54,425 nt of DNA from contig JAIYCU010000022.1 of NCBI GenBank assembly GCA_027487835.1, positions 1-54,425 of the forward strand. The letters are read 5' to 3'. The position numbers and the translations under genes were made by a program. This document shows positions 25,962 through 34,774 of this stretch, piece after piece. The notes beneath the pieces were generated by a model that worked only from the letters and a program-made list of their open reading frames with translations, did no database searches and had not been told where the DNA came from. This stretch comes from Bacteroidota bacterium (GTDB lineage: Bacteria > Bacteroidota > Bacteroidia > UKL13-3). Every line of letters begins with the position of its first letter. Position 1 is the first letter of the stretch.

Positions 25962-25994
25962 CAAAAATATTGGTTTTTTTCGGTTTGAACCAAA
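25962..25994 (-). promoter_or_regulatory. Promoter of the unknown exported-protein gene
   Basis: On the minus strand, TTTG (25991-25994), 21 bases, TATTTTTG (25962-25969), 18 bases before the ATG. The -33 region abuts the GGTTTGAACC copy at 25982-25991. Confidence 0.55.
25982..25991 (+). repeat. GGTTTGAACC decamer, copy 7
   Basis: Intergenic copy between divergent genes, 38 bases from the leftward start codon and 61 from the rightward one. Confidence 0.9.
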
Positions 25995-26035
25995 TTAACT
26001 AAAAGTTTTCTTTTCACGTTTAAAGTATTTCAAAA

Positions 26036-26043
26036 TATATTTG
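26036..26043 (+). promoter_or_regulatory. Putative -7 box for the DUF4421 pair
   Basis: TATATTTG lies 9 bases before the ATG at 26053, implying an almost leaderless mRNA. No clear -33 TTG. Confidence 0.4.
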
Positions 26044-26052
26044 AAACAGATT

Positions 26053-27114
26053 ATGTCAGTAATTAAGCGAATATTCTTTTTAGGACTCTGTTTATTGATT
26101 TTGGTTCGAACCGAAGCCCAAAATGCTAATTTAGAGATAATCCCTGGGCATAAATTGGGCTATGATACTGGCTATGTAAAGAGTTTCAGAGATAATTTTG
26201 TTGTAACACTCGTAAATGAGTCGAAGTTTAATAGAATAAACGTAGCCTATTCCCTTCCTGCGGGCTCATATGCGCTAAATTATAAAACCAACGAATTGAA
26301 TACTTGGGGTCTGGGATTTGATTATAAATGGTTAACGTTTGAGTATACCACTAGGATGCCTTGGTTTGAACCTGAACCAATTTTTGGAGAGGTTAAAAAC
26401 AATGGCATTGGTTTTGGTATAACTGGAACCAAAATTAGTTTCAGGTTTTTTTATCAACGCTATGAAGGATATTATTTAGAAAATTCAGTTGATTGGTTTC
26501 CACAGGCCAATCAAGACTATTATTATTTAAGGCCTGATATACAAACGCGCACTTATTATGCCAATATTAATTATGTGTTTAATCATACTAAGTTTTCTAA
26601 TAATGCAGCTCTTTGGCAGCTAGAGCGACAAGAGAAAAAGGCAGGAAGTTTTATTACTGGATTAACTTATAATTATAACACCTTTCAAGCAGATTCCTCT
26701 ATTGTTCCTGCCAATATTTTACCAGTTAACTCCAATACTTATTTTGCTTTAAATGCACTTGGTCTTAATGGCGGCTTTGTGGGCACTTTACCCTTTGGGA
26801 AAAAAAGAAAGTTTTTTATCACAGGTGCAATTATTCCGGGATTTTCTTGGCAATGGGGAAGGTTATCTGTAGAAGGTTCTGGTATAGAAAAAGACAATAG
26901 TGTTTTGGGCTTTCAGTCGGAAGCAAGGTTTGGAGTAGGTTATAATGGCGATTTATGGTATGTAGGTACAATTGCAAAGGCGTATAGCAATCAAAATAAT
27001 CTAGGGGGAAATGAGCCCTTTTCAATCAATAATTCATTTGGAAGATTTTACTTAGGCTATCGGTTTAAACAACTTAAACATCAAAACAAATGGTTAAAGC
27101 GTATTGGATTGTAG
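26053..27114 (+). CDS. DUF4421-family outer-membrane protein, first of a tandem pair
   Basis: A 353-residue protein. I begin it at ATG 26053 (MSVIKRIFFLG); a signal peptide follows, ending VRTEAQ. The body is a run of beta strands consistent with an outer-membrane barrel, with DUF4421-like landmarks: LGFDYKWL near 92, RFFYQRYEGYY, YYYLRPDIQTRT, then KFSNNAALWQLERQEKKAGSF and ending RFYLGYRFK. Function is unknown. Its 3' end overlaps the second copy by 25 bases in another frame. The gene carries a palindromic GGTTCGAACC near its 5' end and an exact decamer at 26363. Confidence 0.75.
   Translation: MSVIKRIFFLGLCLLILVRTEAQNANLEIIPGHKLGYDTGYVKSFRDNFVVTLVNESKFNRINVAYSLPAGSYALNYKTNELNTWGLGFDYKWLTFEYTTRMPWFEPEPIFGEVKNNGIGFGITGTKISFRFFYQRYEGYYLENSVDWFPQANQDYYYLRPDIQTRTYYANINYVFNHTKFSNNAALWQLERQEKKAGSFITGLTYNYNTFQADSSIVPANILPVNSNTYFALNALGLNGGFVGTLPFGKKRKFFITGAIIPGFSWQWGRLSVEGSGIEKDNSVLGFQSEARFGVGYNGDLWYVGTIAKAYSNQNNLGGNEPFSINNSFGRFYLGYRFKQLKHQNKWLKRIGL
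26103..26112. repeat. Perfect palindromic variant GGTTCGAACC
   Basis: Differs from the common decamer by one base, giving full two-fold symmetry. Inside the signal-peptide region of the first DUF4421 gene. Confidence 0.75.
26363..26372 (+). repeat. GGTTTGAACC decamer, copy 8
   Basis: Exact match in the first DUF4421 gene, coding W-F-E-P, so in a different reading frame from the V-Q-T copies. Confidence 0.9.
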
Positions 27115-28094
27115 GCCTATTGATACTGTTGTTTAGTAATTCTTTTGGGCAGCAAACCACTGATAGAAATAATCAACACATAGAAGTTTACCCTAATCAT
27201 TTATTGTTATCTCCATATGTTGAAACTAAAAGTCATTTAATTCAGCTTGATTTTACCTCGGCACCTGCCAATAAAAAACTTAATTATCTGAGTAATTTTA
27301 TTCTAACCTCTGGAATTAGGTTTAGGTATAAATGGATGAATTTTCAAGTAGGAGCAAGACTTCCCTTGCATCGGTTCAACAATCAATTGGGGAATACCCA
27401 AAATTTTGCCATTGGACTTAGTGTGGTTAAAAGAAAGTTCACCCTGCAAACTAAATATGAAACATTTAATGGTTTTTATCTGCAAAATACAAATGAATGG
27501 ATACCTGGATATAGACAAGGGAATGAGCGTTTTTACATCCGACCTGATTTAAAGGCACAATCCTTATTTACAGTTTATAATTATATCCTCAATAGCCGTA
27601 AATTTTCTAATCCAGCGGCTGTTTTTCAATTCGAAAGGCAAAAGCGAGCCGCATTTGGAATAGCCTTAGGGCTTAGTCATCTTTTTAATAAAATGGAATC
27701 TGATTCTAGCTTGGTGCCTGCCAATGCGCAATGGCATTCGGATATTGGTTCAAGCACCTACCTTGTCTCAAATATGCTAGGATTGCAAATTGGATTTATG
27801 GCCACCCTTCCTTTGTTTTTTAAAAAGCGTTGTTTTATAAGCACAAGTTTAATTCCTGGCTATTCTATTCAAACTGGCAGCGTTACTAGAGGTTTTATTA
27901 ATTTATTGCCAAGCAATTTTTACAAAGGTCTAACCAATGAATTTAGGTTTGGGTTTGGGTATAATGCACCAAAATGGTTTGCATCTGTCCAAATGAGCAG
28001 CATAGGAAATTTAGTACAAGTGCGAGATTCCGAAACCTATTTAGTACAAAATGCTTATTTTAGAATTAGTACTGGATATAGATTTGGGAAATAA
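27090..28094 (+). CDS. DUF4421-family outer-membrane protein, second of a tandem pair
   Basis: A 334-residue paralogue of the preceding gene. A signal peptide ends SFGQ near residue 21. Shared landmarks in the same order: IRFRYKWMNF, ERFYIRPDLKAQ, KFSNPAAVFQFERQKRAAFG, ESDSSLVPAN (DSSIVPAN in the first copy) and a C-terminal AYFRISTGYRFGK. The overlapping start (ATG 27090, 25 bases inside the first gene) suggests coupled translation. Probable barrel; role unknown. Its stop codon lies 2 bases from that of the opposing prolyl oligopeptidase gene, with no terminator between. Confidence 0.75.
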   Translation: MVKAYWIVGLLILLFSNSFGQQTTDRNNQHIEVYPNHLLLSPYVETKSHLIQLDFTSAPANKKLNYLSNFILTSGIRFRYKWMNFQVGARLPLHRFNNQLGNTQNFAIGLSVVKRKFTLQTKYETFNGFYLQNTNEWIPGYRQGNERFYIRPDLKAQSLFTVYNYILNSRKFSNPAAVFQFERQKRAAFGIALGLSHLFNKMESDSSLVPANAQWHSDIGSSTYLVSNMLGLQIGFMATLPLFFKKRCFISTSLIPGYSIQTGSVTRGFINLLPSNFYKGLTNEFRFGFGYNAPKWFASVQMSSIGNLVQVRDSETYLVQNAYFRISTGYRFGK

Positions 28095-28096
28095 AA

Positions 28097-30229
28097 TTAT
28101 TGCAGGTGCCACAAAATGAAGGCATACATATCTGAGGCATCTTCGATGAGTTTCGTAGTTGGTTTTCCTGCACCATGACCGGCTTTGCTATCAATTCTAA
28201 TGAGTAAAGGGGTTCCCTCTTTTTTCGCTTTTTCTTGCAAGGTGGCGGCAAATTTAAAAGAGTGTGCGGGAACAACTCTGTCATCATGATCGGCAGTCAT
28301 AATTAGTGTTGCTGGGTATGCAACATTTTCTTTAACATTATGCAATGGAGAGTATTTTACTAAGTATTCAAATTGCTCTTTTTTATCGCTTGAGCCATAT
28401 TCAACTGCCCAACCCCAGCCAATTGTGAATTTATGGTAGCGAAGCATATCTAAAACACCCACCGCAGGTATGGCCACTTTAAACAAATCAGGTCTTTGCG
28501 TTATACACGCACCAACTAATAAACCACCATTGCTTCCACCATTTATAGCCAATTTACTTTTACTGGTATATTTTTCTGAAATAAGGTATTCAGCGGCAGC
28601 AATAAAATCGTCAAAAACTGTTTGTTTTTTCTCTAACATTCCCGCTTGGTGCCATGCTTCACCATATTCGCCTCCGCCTCTTAAATTAGCAATTGCATAT
28701 ATACCGCCTCGCTCCAAAAACATAATTCTACTTATACTAAACGAAGGGGTTAGGTTAATATTAAATCCTCCATATCCATATAGCAGGGTTGGATTTGTGC
28801 CATCCATTTTTATGCCTTTTTTGTACATAATAAACATAGGAACTTTTGTCCCATCTTTACTTGTATAAAATACTTGTTTAGTTTCAAAATCATCTGGATT
28901 AAAAGCATATTTAACAGGTGTTCCCCATCCTTTTTGATCCATGGTTTTCAGGTCGTAAAATTTAATCTTTCCAGGCTCTGTAAAAGAAATATAACTATAT
29001 GTAATTAAGCTTTCATTTGCCTTACAGCCTCCTGTGGATGCAGTTCCTATACCAGGTAGTTCTATTTCTGTCTTTAGTTTTCCTTTGATATCAAAGTGCT
29101 TAAGCCGTGTGCTTGCATCTATTAAATAATTTGCAATAAGGTCGCCGCCAGCGCTCGTAACATTTTCAAGTAAATGATTAGTTTCTGGTATCCTTGTTTC
29201 CCAGTTGCTTTCACTTGGGTTTTGAGGGTCAATTGCCACCAATTTATATTTAGGCGCTTTATGGTCTGTTAAAATCAAAATTTTACTGCCATCATTACCA
29301 ATTACAGCATAATTGTTGCTAAAGCCTTTGCAAAGTGTGGTGAGGTTTCCTTTTAAAATATTGTTATCCTGAATAGATTTAACCAATATTTCGCTGCCAG
29401 AGGTGCCTTCACTAATATTAATAAATAGGTAGTTTTCATCTTCACTTACCGCAGCATTAAAATATCTCAAAGGGTGCGATTTATCTTCGTACACCAATTT
29501 ATCTTCTGATTGTTTTGTGCCTATTGTGTGGTAGTAAATCTTCATGTATTCATTGCGATTACTAAAGTCTTTCCCCTTGGTTGGTTCATCATATCTGCTA
29601 TATAAAAACCCTGATTTATACCAAGTAGCCCCACTAAATTTTACCCAATTGATTGCATCACTAGTTTTTTGAAGATTTTCTAAATCCAACACAAAAATTT
29701 CATTCCAATCACTCCCACTTTTAGAGACGCCAATTGCTGCAAATTTATGGTCTTTGCTAAAGCTTAAACTGGCTAAAGAAACCGTTCCATCCTCCGAAAA
29801 TTTATTTGGATCTAGAAATACCTCTGCCTTATTTGGGTCTTCAATATCCTTTGTTCTATAGATAACATTTTGGTTTTGAAGGCCATTGTTTTTCCCAAAA
29901 TACCAGAATTCGCCTTCCTTAAATGGGGCACTATATTTTTCGTAATTCCAAATTTCAGTTAGCCTAGTTTTTATTTCTTGTTTAAATGGAATTTGATTGA
30001 GGTAATTAAAAGTTACTTCATTTTGTTTGGCTACCCATTGTATTACCTCAGGGGCTGTGTCATTTTCTAGCCAACGATATGGGTCTGCAATTTTTACCCC
30101 AAAATAATCATCTATCGTGCTGTCTTTCCTTGTATTTTCAATCGTTTGTAGGCTCAACTTTTTTTGTTCCATAGATGTTGTACAGGCGCCTATAACTAGC
30201 AAACTGCTTAAGTAAATAAGTTTTTTCAT
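28097..30229 (-). CDS. Prolyl oligopeptidase (S9A serine peptidase), lipoprotein
   Basis: A 710-residue peptidase with a lipobox signal (MKKLIYLSSLLVIGAC, C16), so lipid-anchored in the periplasm or outer membrane. An N-terminal seven-bladed propeller (about 80-420) precedes an alpha/beta hydrolase domain. The catalytic triad is visible: Ser566 in GGSNGGLL, Asp in ADHDDRVVP and His in AGHGAGKPT. It cuts short peptides after proline. The length is normal once the lipoprotein leader is allowed for. It is preceded by a GGTTTGAACC copy 25 bases upstream and followed directly by a convergent gene. Confidence 0.94.
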   Translation of the reverse strand: MKKLIYLSSLLVIGACTTSMEQKKLSLQTIENTRKDSTIDDYFGVKIADPYRWLENDTAPEVIQWVAKQNEVTFNYLNQIPFKQEIKTRLTEIWNYEKYSAPFKEGEFWYFGKNNGLQNQNVIYRTKDIEDPNKAEVFLDPNKFSEDGTVSLASLSFSKDHKFAAIGVSKSGSDWNEIFVLDLENLQKTSDAINWVKFSGATWYKSGFLYSRYDEPTKGKDFSNRNEYMKIYYHTIGTKQSEDKLVYEDKSHPLRYFNAAVSEDENYLFINISEGTSGSEILVKSIQDNNILKGNLTTLCKGFSNNYAVIGNDGSKILILTDHKAPKYKLVAIDPQNPSESNWETRIPETNHLLENVTSAGGDLIANYLIDASTRLKHFDIKGKLKTEIELPGIGTASTGGCKANESLITYSYISFTEPGKIKFYDLKTMDQKGWGTPVKYAFNPDDFETKQVFYTSKDGTKVPMFIMYKKGIKMDGTNPTLLYGYGGFNINLTPSFSISRIMFLERGGIYAIANLRGGGEYGEAWHQAGMLEKKQTVFDDFIAAAEYLISEKYTSKSKLAINGGSNGGLLVGACITQRPDLFKVAIPAVGVLDMLRYHKFTIGWGWAVEYGSSDKKEQFEYLVKYSPLHNVKENVAYPATLIMTADHDDRVVPAHSFKFAATLQEKAKKEGTPLLIRIDSKAGHGAGKPTTKLIEDASDMYAFILWHLQ

Positions 30230-30253
30230 TGCCTTAAATTTTAAGCAATTTAT

Positions 30254-30263
30254 GGTTTGAACC
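30254..30263 (+). repeat. GGTTTGAACC decamer, copy 9
   Basis: Intergenic copy 25 bases upstream of the prolyl oligopeptidase start codon. Confidence 0.9.
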
Positions 30264-30293
30264 TAGTCTAAAAAAGACAATTACATAAAGGGC

Positions 30294-30327
30294 AAAAAAA
30301 AACCGAACAAAATTTGCTCGGTTTTTT
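30294..30327 (-). terminator. Intrinsic terminator of the superoxide dismutase gene
   Basis: A stem of about 12 bp (30297-30308 with 30316-30327, one wobble pair) with an A/T loop. The minus strand continues into a long T-run (plus A-run at 30294-30302). Confidence 0.85.
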
Positions 30328-30342
30328 GTAAGTATAAAAATT

Positions 30343-30951
30343 TTATAAAGCAGCTTCGTATCTGCGACTTACTTCATCCCAATTAATTACATTCCAAAAA
30401 GCGGTCATGTAATCAGGGCGACGGTTTTGGTAATGCAAATAATAAGCATGTTCCCAAACATCACATCCTAAGATAGGTGTTCCAGGACATTCTGAAATAT
30501 CCATCAAAGGATTATCTTGGTTTGGAGTAGAGCAAACGCAAAGTTTTTTATCAGCCTTTACACATAACCAAGCCCAACCTGAACCAAATCTAGTGGCACC
30601 TGCCTTATTAAAGTCTTCTTTAAATTTATCCCAGCCGCCTAATTCATTAGTTATTGCATCCATTAATTTTCCTGTAGGCATGCCTCCTTTATTGGCACCC
30701 ATGATGCTCCAAAAAAGACTGTGATTGTAATGTCCACCGCCATTGTTTCTAACAGCAGCTGGATATTTACTAATGTTTTTACAAACTTCTTCGATGCTAA
30801 GATTTTCTGCTTCATTGCCAGCTAGGGCAGCGTTTAGATTTGTAACATAAGCATTGTGGTGTTTGCTGTGATGAATTTCCATAGTACGTGCATCAATATG
30901 TGGTTCTAATGCTGTGTACTCGTATGGAAGTTTTGGTAATTCGAATGCCAT
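30343..30951 (-). CDS. Superoxide dismutase, Fe/Mn family
   Basis: A 202-residue enzyme with all metal ligands: His27 (EIHHSKHH region), His77 ([10 protein letters not shown]), Asp164 and His168 (DVWEHAYY). It converts superoxide to hydrogen peroxide and oxygen in the cytoplasm; no signal peptide. Whether iron or manganese is used cannot be settled by eye. A cluster of cysteines at 130-163 ([13 protein letters not shown], then [15 protein letters not shown]) is more than most relatives carry. It has its own promoter and terminator, so it is monocistronic. Confidence 0.96.
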   Translation of the reverse strand: MAFELPKLPYEYTALEPHIDARTMEIHHSKHHNAYVTNLNAALAGNEAENLSIEEVCKNISKYPAAVRNNGGGHYNHSLFWSIMGANKGGMPTGKLMDAITNELGGWDKFKEDFNKAGATRFGSGWAWLCVKADKKLCVCSTPNQDNPLMDISECPGTPILGCDVWEHAYYLHYQNRRPDYMTAFWNVINWDEVSRRYEAAL

Positions 30952-30974
30952 AATTTTTTAATTTTATTAAGTTG

Positions 30975-31007
30975 CAAATATATAGGATAAGTTATGGTTG
31001 GGTCAAA
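30975..31007 (-). promoter_or_regulatory. Promoter of the superoxide dismutase gene
   Basis: On the minus strand, TTTG (31004-31007), 21 bases, TATATTTG (30975-30982), 24 bases before the ATG. Confidence 0.65.
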
Positions 31008-31046
31008 CCATAAAATTAAAACAGCCCAAGCGTTTTTTTTGTTTTT

Positions 31047-31056
31047 GGTTTGAACC
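31047..31056 (+). repeat. GGTTTGAACC decamer, copy 10
   Basis: Intergenic copy between the tadA stop and the superoxide dismutase promoter. Confidence 0.9.
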
Positions 31057-31072
31057 AAGCTTAATATTTCTC

Positions 31073-31519
31073 CTAGGCTCTAAGTTTTTTAAAAAACGTC
31101 TTGAGTAATTCAGAAGCCTCGGCTTCTAGCACATCTGTAACTAGGGTTGTTTTTGGGTGAAGAACCTTTGAGTTTAGATTACTAAAGCCTCTCTTTGGGT
31201 CTTTTGCTCCAACGACTAAAGTTTGCATTTGTGCCCAATAAATAGCGCCTGCGCACATATTGCAAGGCTCTAGGGTTACATATAGCGTACATTCGTCGAG
31301 ATATTTTGCTCCCAAAAAATTTGCTGCTGCCGTTATTGCTTGCATTTCGGCATGTGCAGTAACATCGTTTAATCTTTCTGTAAGGTTGTGACCTTTTCCT
31401 ATGATTTTATTTTCGCAAACCACCACAGCCCCAACAGGAACTTCGCCGATATCAAACGCTTTCTTAGCTTCTTTGAGGGCTTCACGCATAAACCATTCAT
31501 GTGAGAAAAGTGTTTCCAT
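31073..31519 (-). CDS. tadA: tRNA-specific adenosine deaminase
   Basis: A 148-residue zinc deaminase that makes inosine at the wobble position of tRNA-Arg(ACG). Zinc ligands and proton shuttle are H56-A-E58 and P85-C86-x2-C89 (LEPCNMCAGA). The N-terminal EWFMREALKEAKKA and the C-terminal SELLKTFFKKLR match TadA rather than guanine deaminase. It is divergent from the sugar dehydrogenase gene, with 71 bases between starts. Confidence 0.94.
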   Translation of the reverse strand: METLFSHEWFMREALKEAKKAFDIGEVPVGAVVVCENKIIGKGHNLTERLNDVTAHAEMQAITAAANFLGAKYLDECTLYVTLEPCNMCAGAIYWAQMQTLVVGAKDPKRGFSNLNSKVLHPKTTLVTDVLEAEASELLKTFFKKLRA

Positions 31520-31590
31520 GGTTCAAAGCTATTAATTTAACTTTTTTACTTAACTATTATTTTTTCTTATATTTATCAAAACAAATTACA

Positions 31591-32817
31591 ATGAAACAAC
31601 TTGGTATTTTATTATTGTTTGGCGCTTTATTTTGTGCATGTGCAAAGGTTCCAGAAACCAAACCACCTATCGAAAAGGTTCTAGAAACAGGGCCTCCAGT
31701 TGAACTCAATCCTGCAAATACCACTTATAAACCAGCTTTTGTGGGGCAAACACGTATTGGCAGTATTCAAACAAAAACGCCCTATCAATTTAGCGTAATA
31801 AGTACCTCGCTAGTTAGTCCTTGGGGAATTGCAGGTTTACCTGATGGAAAGTTGTTAGTAACAGAAAAAGCTGGTACAATTCGCATCGTGACAAGCGAAG
31901 GAATTGTTGGTAATGCTATCTCTGGCGTGCCTCCAGTTAACGCTAATGGTCAGGGTGGTTTACTTGGACTCTGTGTTGATCCAAACTTTGGTTCAAACCG
32001 AATGATATATTGGGCATTTTCAGAAAATGTTAGCGGTGGAAGTGTTACTTCTGTTGCAAAAGGAAAATTGTCTATGGATGAACGGTCCTTTGAAAATGTT
32101 ACTGTTATTTATAGAGGAAAGGATGCCTACTCTAGCAGTTTACATTTTGGCGCACGTATTGTATTTGACCAATTGGGCAATTTGTTGGTTTGTATTGGAG
32201 AGCGTTCAAGTGTGTCTACCAGAGTACTTGCACAATCAGTAAGCAGTAGTTTGGGAAAGGTAATTCGCATTACAAAAGATGGCAACCCTGCAGCGGGCAA
32301 CCCAGTTTTTACTGAAGCAGGAGCCTTGCCTGAATTATATAGCATAGGACATAGAAACCCACAAGGTTTAGCAGTTCATCCAATATCAAAAGCGATTTGG
32401 TTAAGTGAGTTTGGTCCACGTGGAGGAGATGAAATTAACTTAATTGGTTCAGGGAAAAATTATGGATGGCCAATTATTACATATGGCATTGAGTATAGCG
32501 GACTGACAATAGGTGAAGGGATACAACAGAAGGAAGGAATGGAACAACCAGTTTATTATTGGGATCCTGTAGTTTCTCCAAGTGGCATGACTTTTTACGC
32601 TAGTAATCGTATTGCAGAGTGGCAAAATAATTTGTTTGTTGGCGCATTAAGTGGGATGCATATTGTGCGTTTGCATATAGAGAATAATAGGGTATTAGGG
32701 GAAGAACGACTGCTTGCTTCCGAAAATCAACGTTTTAGAGACATAACCCAAGGTGCAGATGGTGCTTTATATGCCATAACCGATGCAGGAAGAATTTATA
32801 AGATAGATAAAAAATAG
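31591..32817 (+). CDS. PQQ-dependent sugar dehydrogenase-type lipoprotein
   Basis: A 408-residue protein starting at 31591 (MKQLGILLLFGALFCAC), with a probable lipobox (C15 or C17). The six-bladed propeller is of the glucose/sorbosone dehydrogenase family: SPWGIAGLPDGKLLVTEKAGTI near 70-90, GQGGLLGL, SLHFGARI with the key His, GHRNPQGL near 250, and EFGPRGGDEIN with the Arg/Asp that contact PQQ in relatives. It would oxidise a sugar aldehyde or alcohol in the periplasm, passing electrons to PQQ. No PQQ synthesis genes are in the window, so PQQ dependence is from family. It carries a GGTTCAAACC copy. Confidence 0.86.
   Translation: MKQLGILLLFGALFCACAKVPETKPPIEKVLETGPPVELNPANTTYKPAFVGQTRIGSIQTKTPYQFSVISTSLVSPWGIAGLPDGKLLVTEKAGTIRIVTSEGIVGNAISGVPPVNANGQGGLLGLCVDPNFGSNRMIYWAFSENVSGGSVTSVAKGKLSMDERSFENVTVIYRGKDAYSSSLHFGARIVFDQLGNLLVCIGERSSVSTRVLAQSVSSSLGKVIRITKDGNPAAGNPVFTEAGALPELYSIGHRNPQGLAVHPISKAIWLSEFGPRGGDEINLIGSGKNYGWPIITYGIEYSGLTIGEGIQQKEGMEQPVYYWDPVVSPSGMTFYASNRIAEWQNNLFVGALSGMHIVRLHIENNRVLGEERLLASENQRFRDITQGADGALYAITDAGRIYKIDKK
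31990..31999 (-). repeat. GGTTTGAACC decamer, copy 11
   Basis: GGTTCAAACC on plus inside the sugar dehydrogenase gene, coding G-S-N, the third of the three reading frames used by this motif. Confidence 0.9.
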
Positions 32818-32898
32818 TACGTTTTTTTACATTCTTATACTTTGTTAACTTGCAGCCCCAATTACAGAAAAGTAGTTTGGGTTGAACCAAAAATTATT

Positions 32899-34662
32899 AT
32901 GTATAGAACAAATACCTGTGGCGAACTTAGCCTAAAAAATGTTGGAGAAACAGTTGTGTTAAGCGGTTGGGTTCAAAAGAGCCGAGATTTAGGAGGAATG
33001 ACTTTCGTAGATTTGCGTGATAGATATGGCATAACTCAGCTTGCTTTCAACTTGGAAACACAAGCAGAATTATGCTTAAGAGCTAGGAAGCTAGGTCGTG
33101 AGTATGTGCTGCAAGCCACAGGAATTGTAAAGGAAAGGGAAAGTAAAAATTTACAAATTGCCACAGGTGAGATTGAAATTATAGTTGAAGCGTTTTCAAT
33201 TTTAAATGAAGCCAAGGTTCCGCCATTTACAATTGAAGACCAAACCGATGGTGGCGAAGATTTGCGCATGAAATATCGCTACCTAGATATTCGGAGAAAT
33301 CCAGTTAGAAACAATTTGTTATTACGCCATCAGGTTGCAAAGCAAACACGGACTTATTTGGACAATCAAAATTTTGTGGAAGTTGAAACTCCTGTTTTGA
33401 TAAAGTCAACTCCTGAAGGAGCCCGCGATTTTGTGGTTCCAAGTAGAATGAATCAAGGTCAATTTTATGCCTTGCCGCAATCGCCACAAACTTTTAAACA
33501 GTTATTAATGGTGGGTGGCATTGATAGGTATTATCAAATTGTAAAATGTTTTAGGGATGAAGATTTGCGGGCAGATAGACAACCTGAGTTTACCCAAATC
33601 GATTGCGAAATGAGCTTTGTAGAGCAAGAAGATGTGTTAAATATGTTTGAAGGTTTGGTTAAACATCTTTTTGCAACTGTGAAGAATTTGGATATTCCTC
33701 AAGTGCCCAGAATGAACTATGCCGATGCCATGAAATTTTATGGCTCAGACAAACCAGATACACGTTTTGAGATGAAGTTTGTAGAATTAAAGTCTTCTGA
33801 AAATGATTTAGTTTCTGGCAAAGGCTTTAAAGTTTTTGATGAGGCAGAATTGGTAGTTGGAATTTGTGCTAGTAATGCCGCGGTTTTTACCAGAAAGCAA
33901 CTAGATGAATTAACAGATTTTGTGAAGAGGCCGCAAATTGGGGCAAGCGGTTTGGTGTATGCGAGGGTTAATGAGGATGGTACGATTAAGTCGTCTGTAG
34001 ATAAATTTTTTGACGAAGCAGCACTTAGCAATTGGGCAAATGCCTTTTCGGCCAAGCCAGGGGATTTACTGCTAATTTTAGCTGGGCCAGCAGATAAAAC
34101 GAGGAAAGCCTTAAATGAGTTACGTTTAGAAATGGGCTCTCGCCTAGGTCTAAGAGATGCCTCTGTTTACAGTTGTTTATGGGTAACAGATTTTCCCCTT
34201 TTAGAGTTTAATGAGGAAGAAGGACGGTATTTTGCTATGCATCATCCGTTTACCGCCCCAAAACCTGAAGATATTAACCTGTTGACAGAAGGCAGGTTAG
34301 GAGAAATTAGAGCCAATGCATATGATTTAGTTATTAATGGGGTAGAAGTTGGTGGGGGTTCTGTCAGAATTTTTAATAAACAGCTTCAAGCTAAAATGTT
34401 TGAAGTTTTAGGCTTTACACCAGAGGAAGCGCAAGCTCAGTTTGGGTTTTTAATGAATGCATTTGAATATGGAGCACCACCTCACGCTGGAATTGCCTTT
34501 GGTTTTGACAGACTTTGTTCACTTTTTGGCGGTGACAGTAGCATTCGAGATTACATTGCCTTCCCTAAAAATAATTCAGGTAGAGATGTAATGATTGATG
34601 CACCTTCAATGATAGACGTTAAGCAGCTAACAGAATTAGGTATCTTAGTAAAGAGTGTTTAA
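32899..34662 (+). CDS. aspS: Aspartyl-tRNA synthetase
   Basis: A 587-residue class II synthetase. The start at 32899 ([11 protein letters not shown]) matches the family N-terminus; the open frame upstream lacks similarity. The OB-fold anticodon domain (1 to about 110) has [19 protein letters not shown]. The catalytic core has [32 protein letters not shown] (motif 2 region), the bacterial GAD insert (about 290-410), and GIAFGFDRL near 545. It charges tRNA-Asp; no amidation partner in the window indicates a non-discriminating role. A one-off decamer variant, GGGTTGAACC, sits about 10 bases upstream. Confidence 0.97.
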   Translation: MYRTNTCGELSLKNVGETVVLSGWVQKSRDLGGMTFVDLRDRYGITQLAFNLETQAELCLRARKLGREYVLQATGIVKERESKNLQIATGEIEIIVEAFSILNEAKVPPFTIEDQTDGGEDLRMKYRYLDIRRNPVRNNLLLRHQVAKQTRTYLDNQNFVEVETPVLIKSTPEGARDFVVPSRMNQGQFYALPQSPQTFKQLLMVGGIDRYYQIVKCFRDEDLRADRQPEFTQIDCEMSFVEQEDVLNMFEGLVKHLFATVKNLDIPQVPRMNYADAMKFYGSDKPDTRFEMKFVELKSSENDLVSGKGFKVFDEAELVVGICASNAAVFTRKQLDELTDFVKRPQIGASGLVYARVNEDGTIKSSVDKFFDEAALSNWANAFSAKPGDLLLILAGPADKTRKALNELRLEMGSRLGLRDASVYSCLWVTDFPLLEFNEEEGRYFAMHHPFTAPKPEDINLLTEGRLGEIRANAYDLVINGVEVGGGSVRIFNKQLQAKMFEVLGFTPEEAQAQFGFLMNAFEYGAPPHAGIAFGFDRLCSLFGGDSSIRDYIAFPKNNSGRDVMIDAPSMIDVKQLTELGILVKSV

Positions 34663-34774
34663 AAAATTAGCCCCATAAACTCAGGGATTTTTCCTAGAAA
34701 CATGAAATGAATTTCAATTGAATTTGTATTACAATTGGAAAGCAGTAATTTTATACACTAAATAATTTCGAAAA

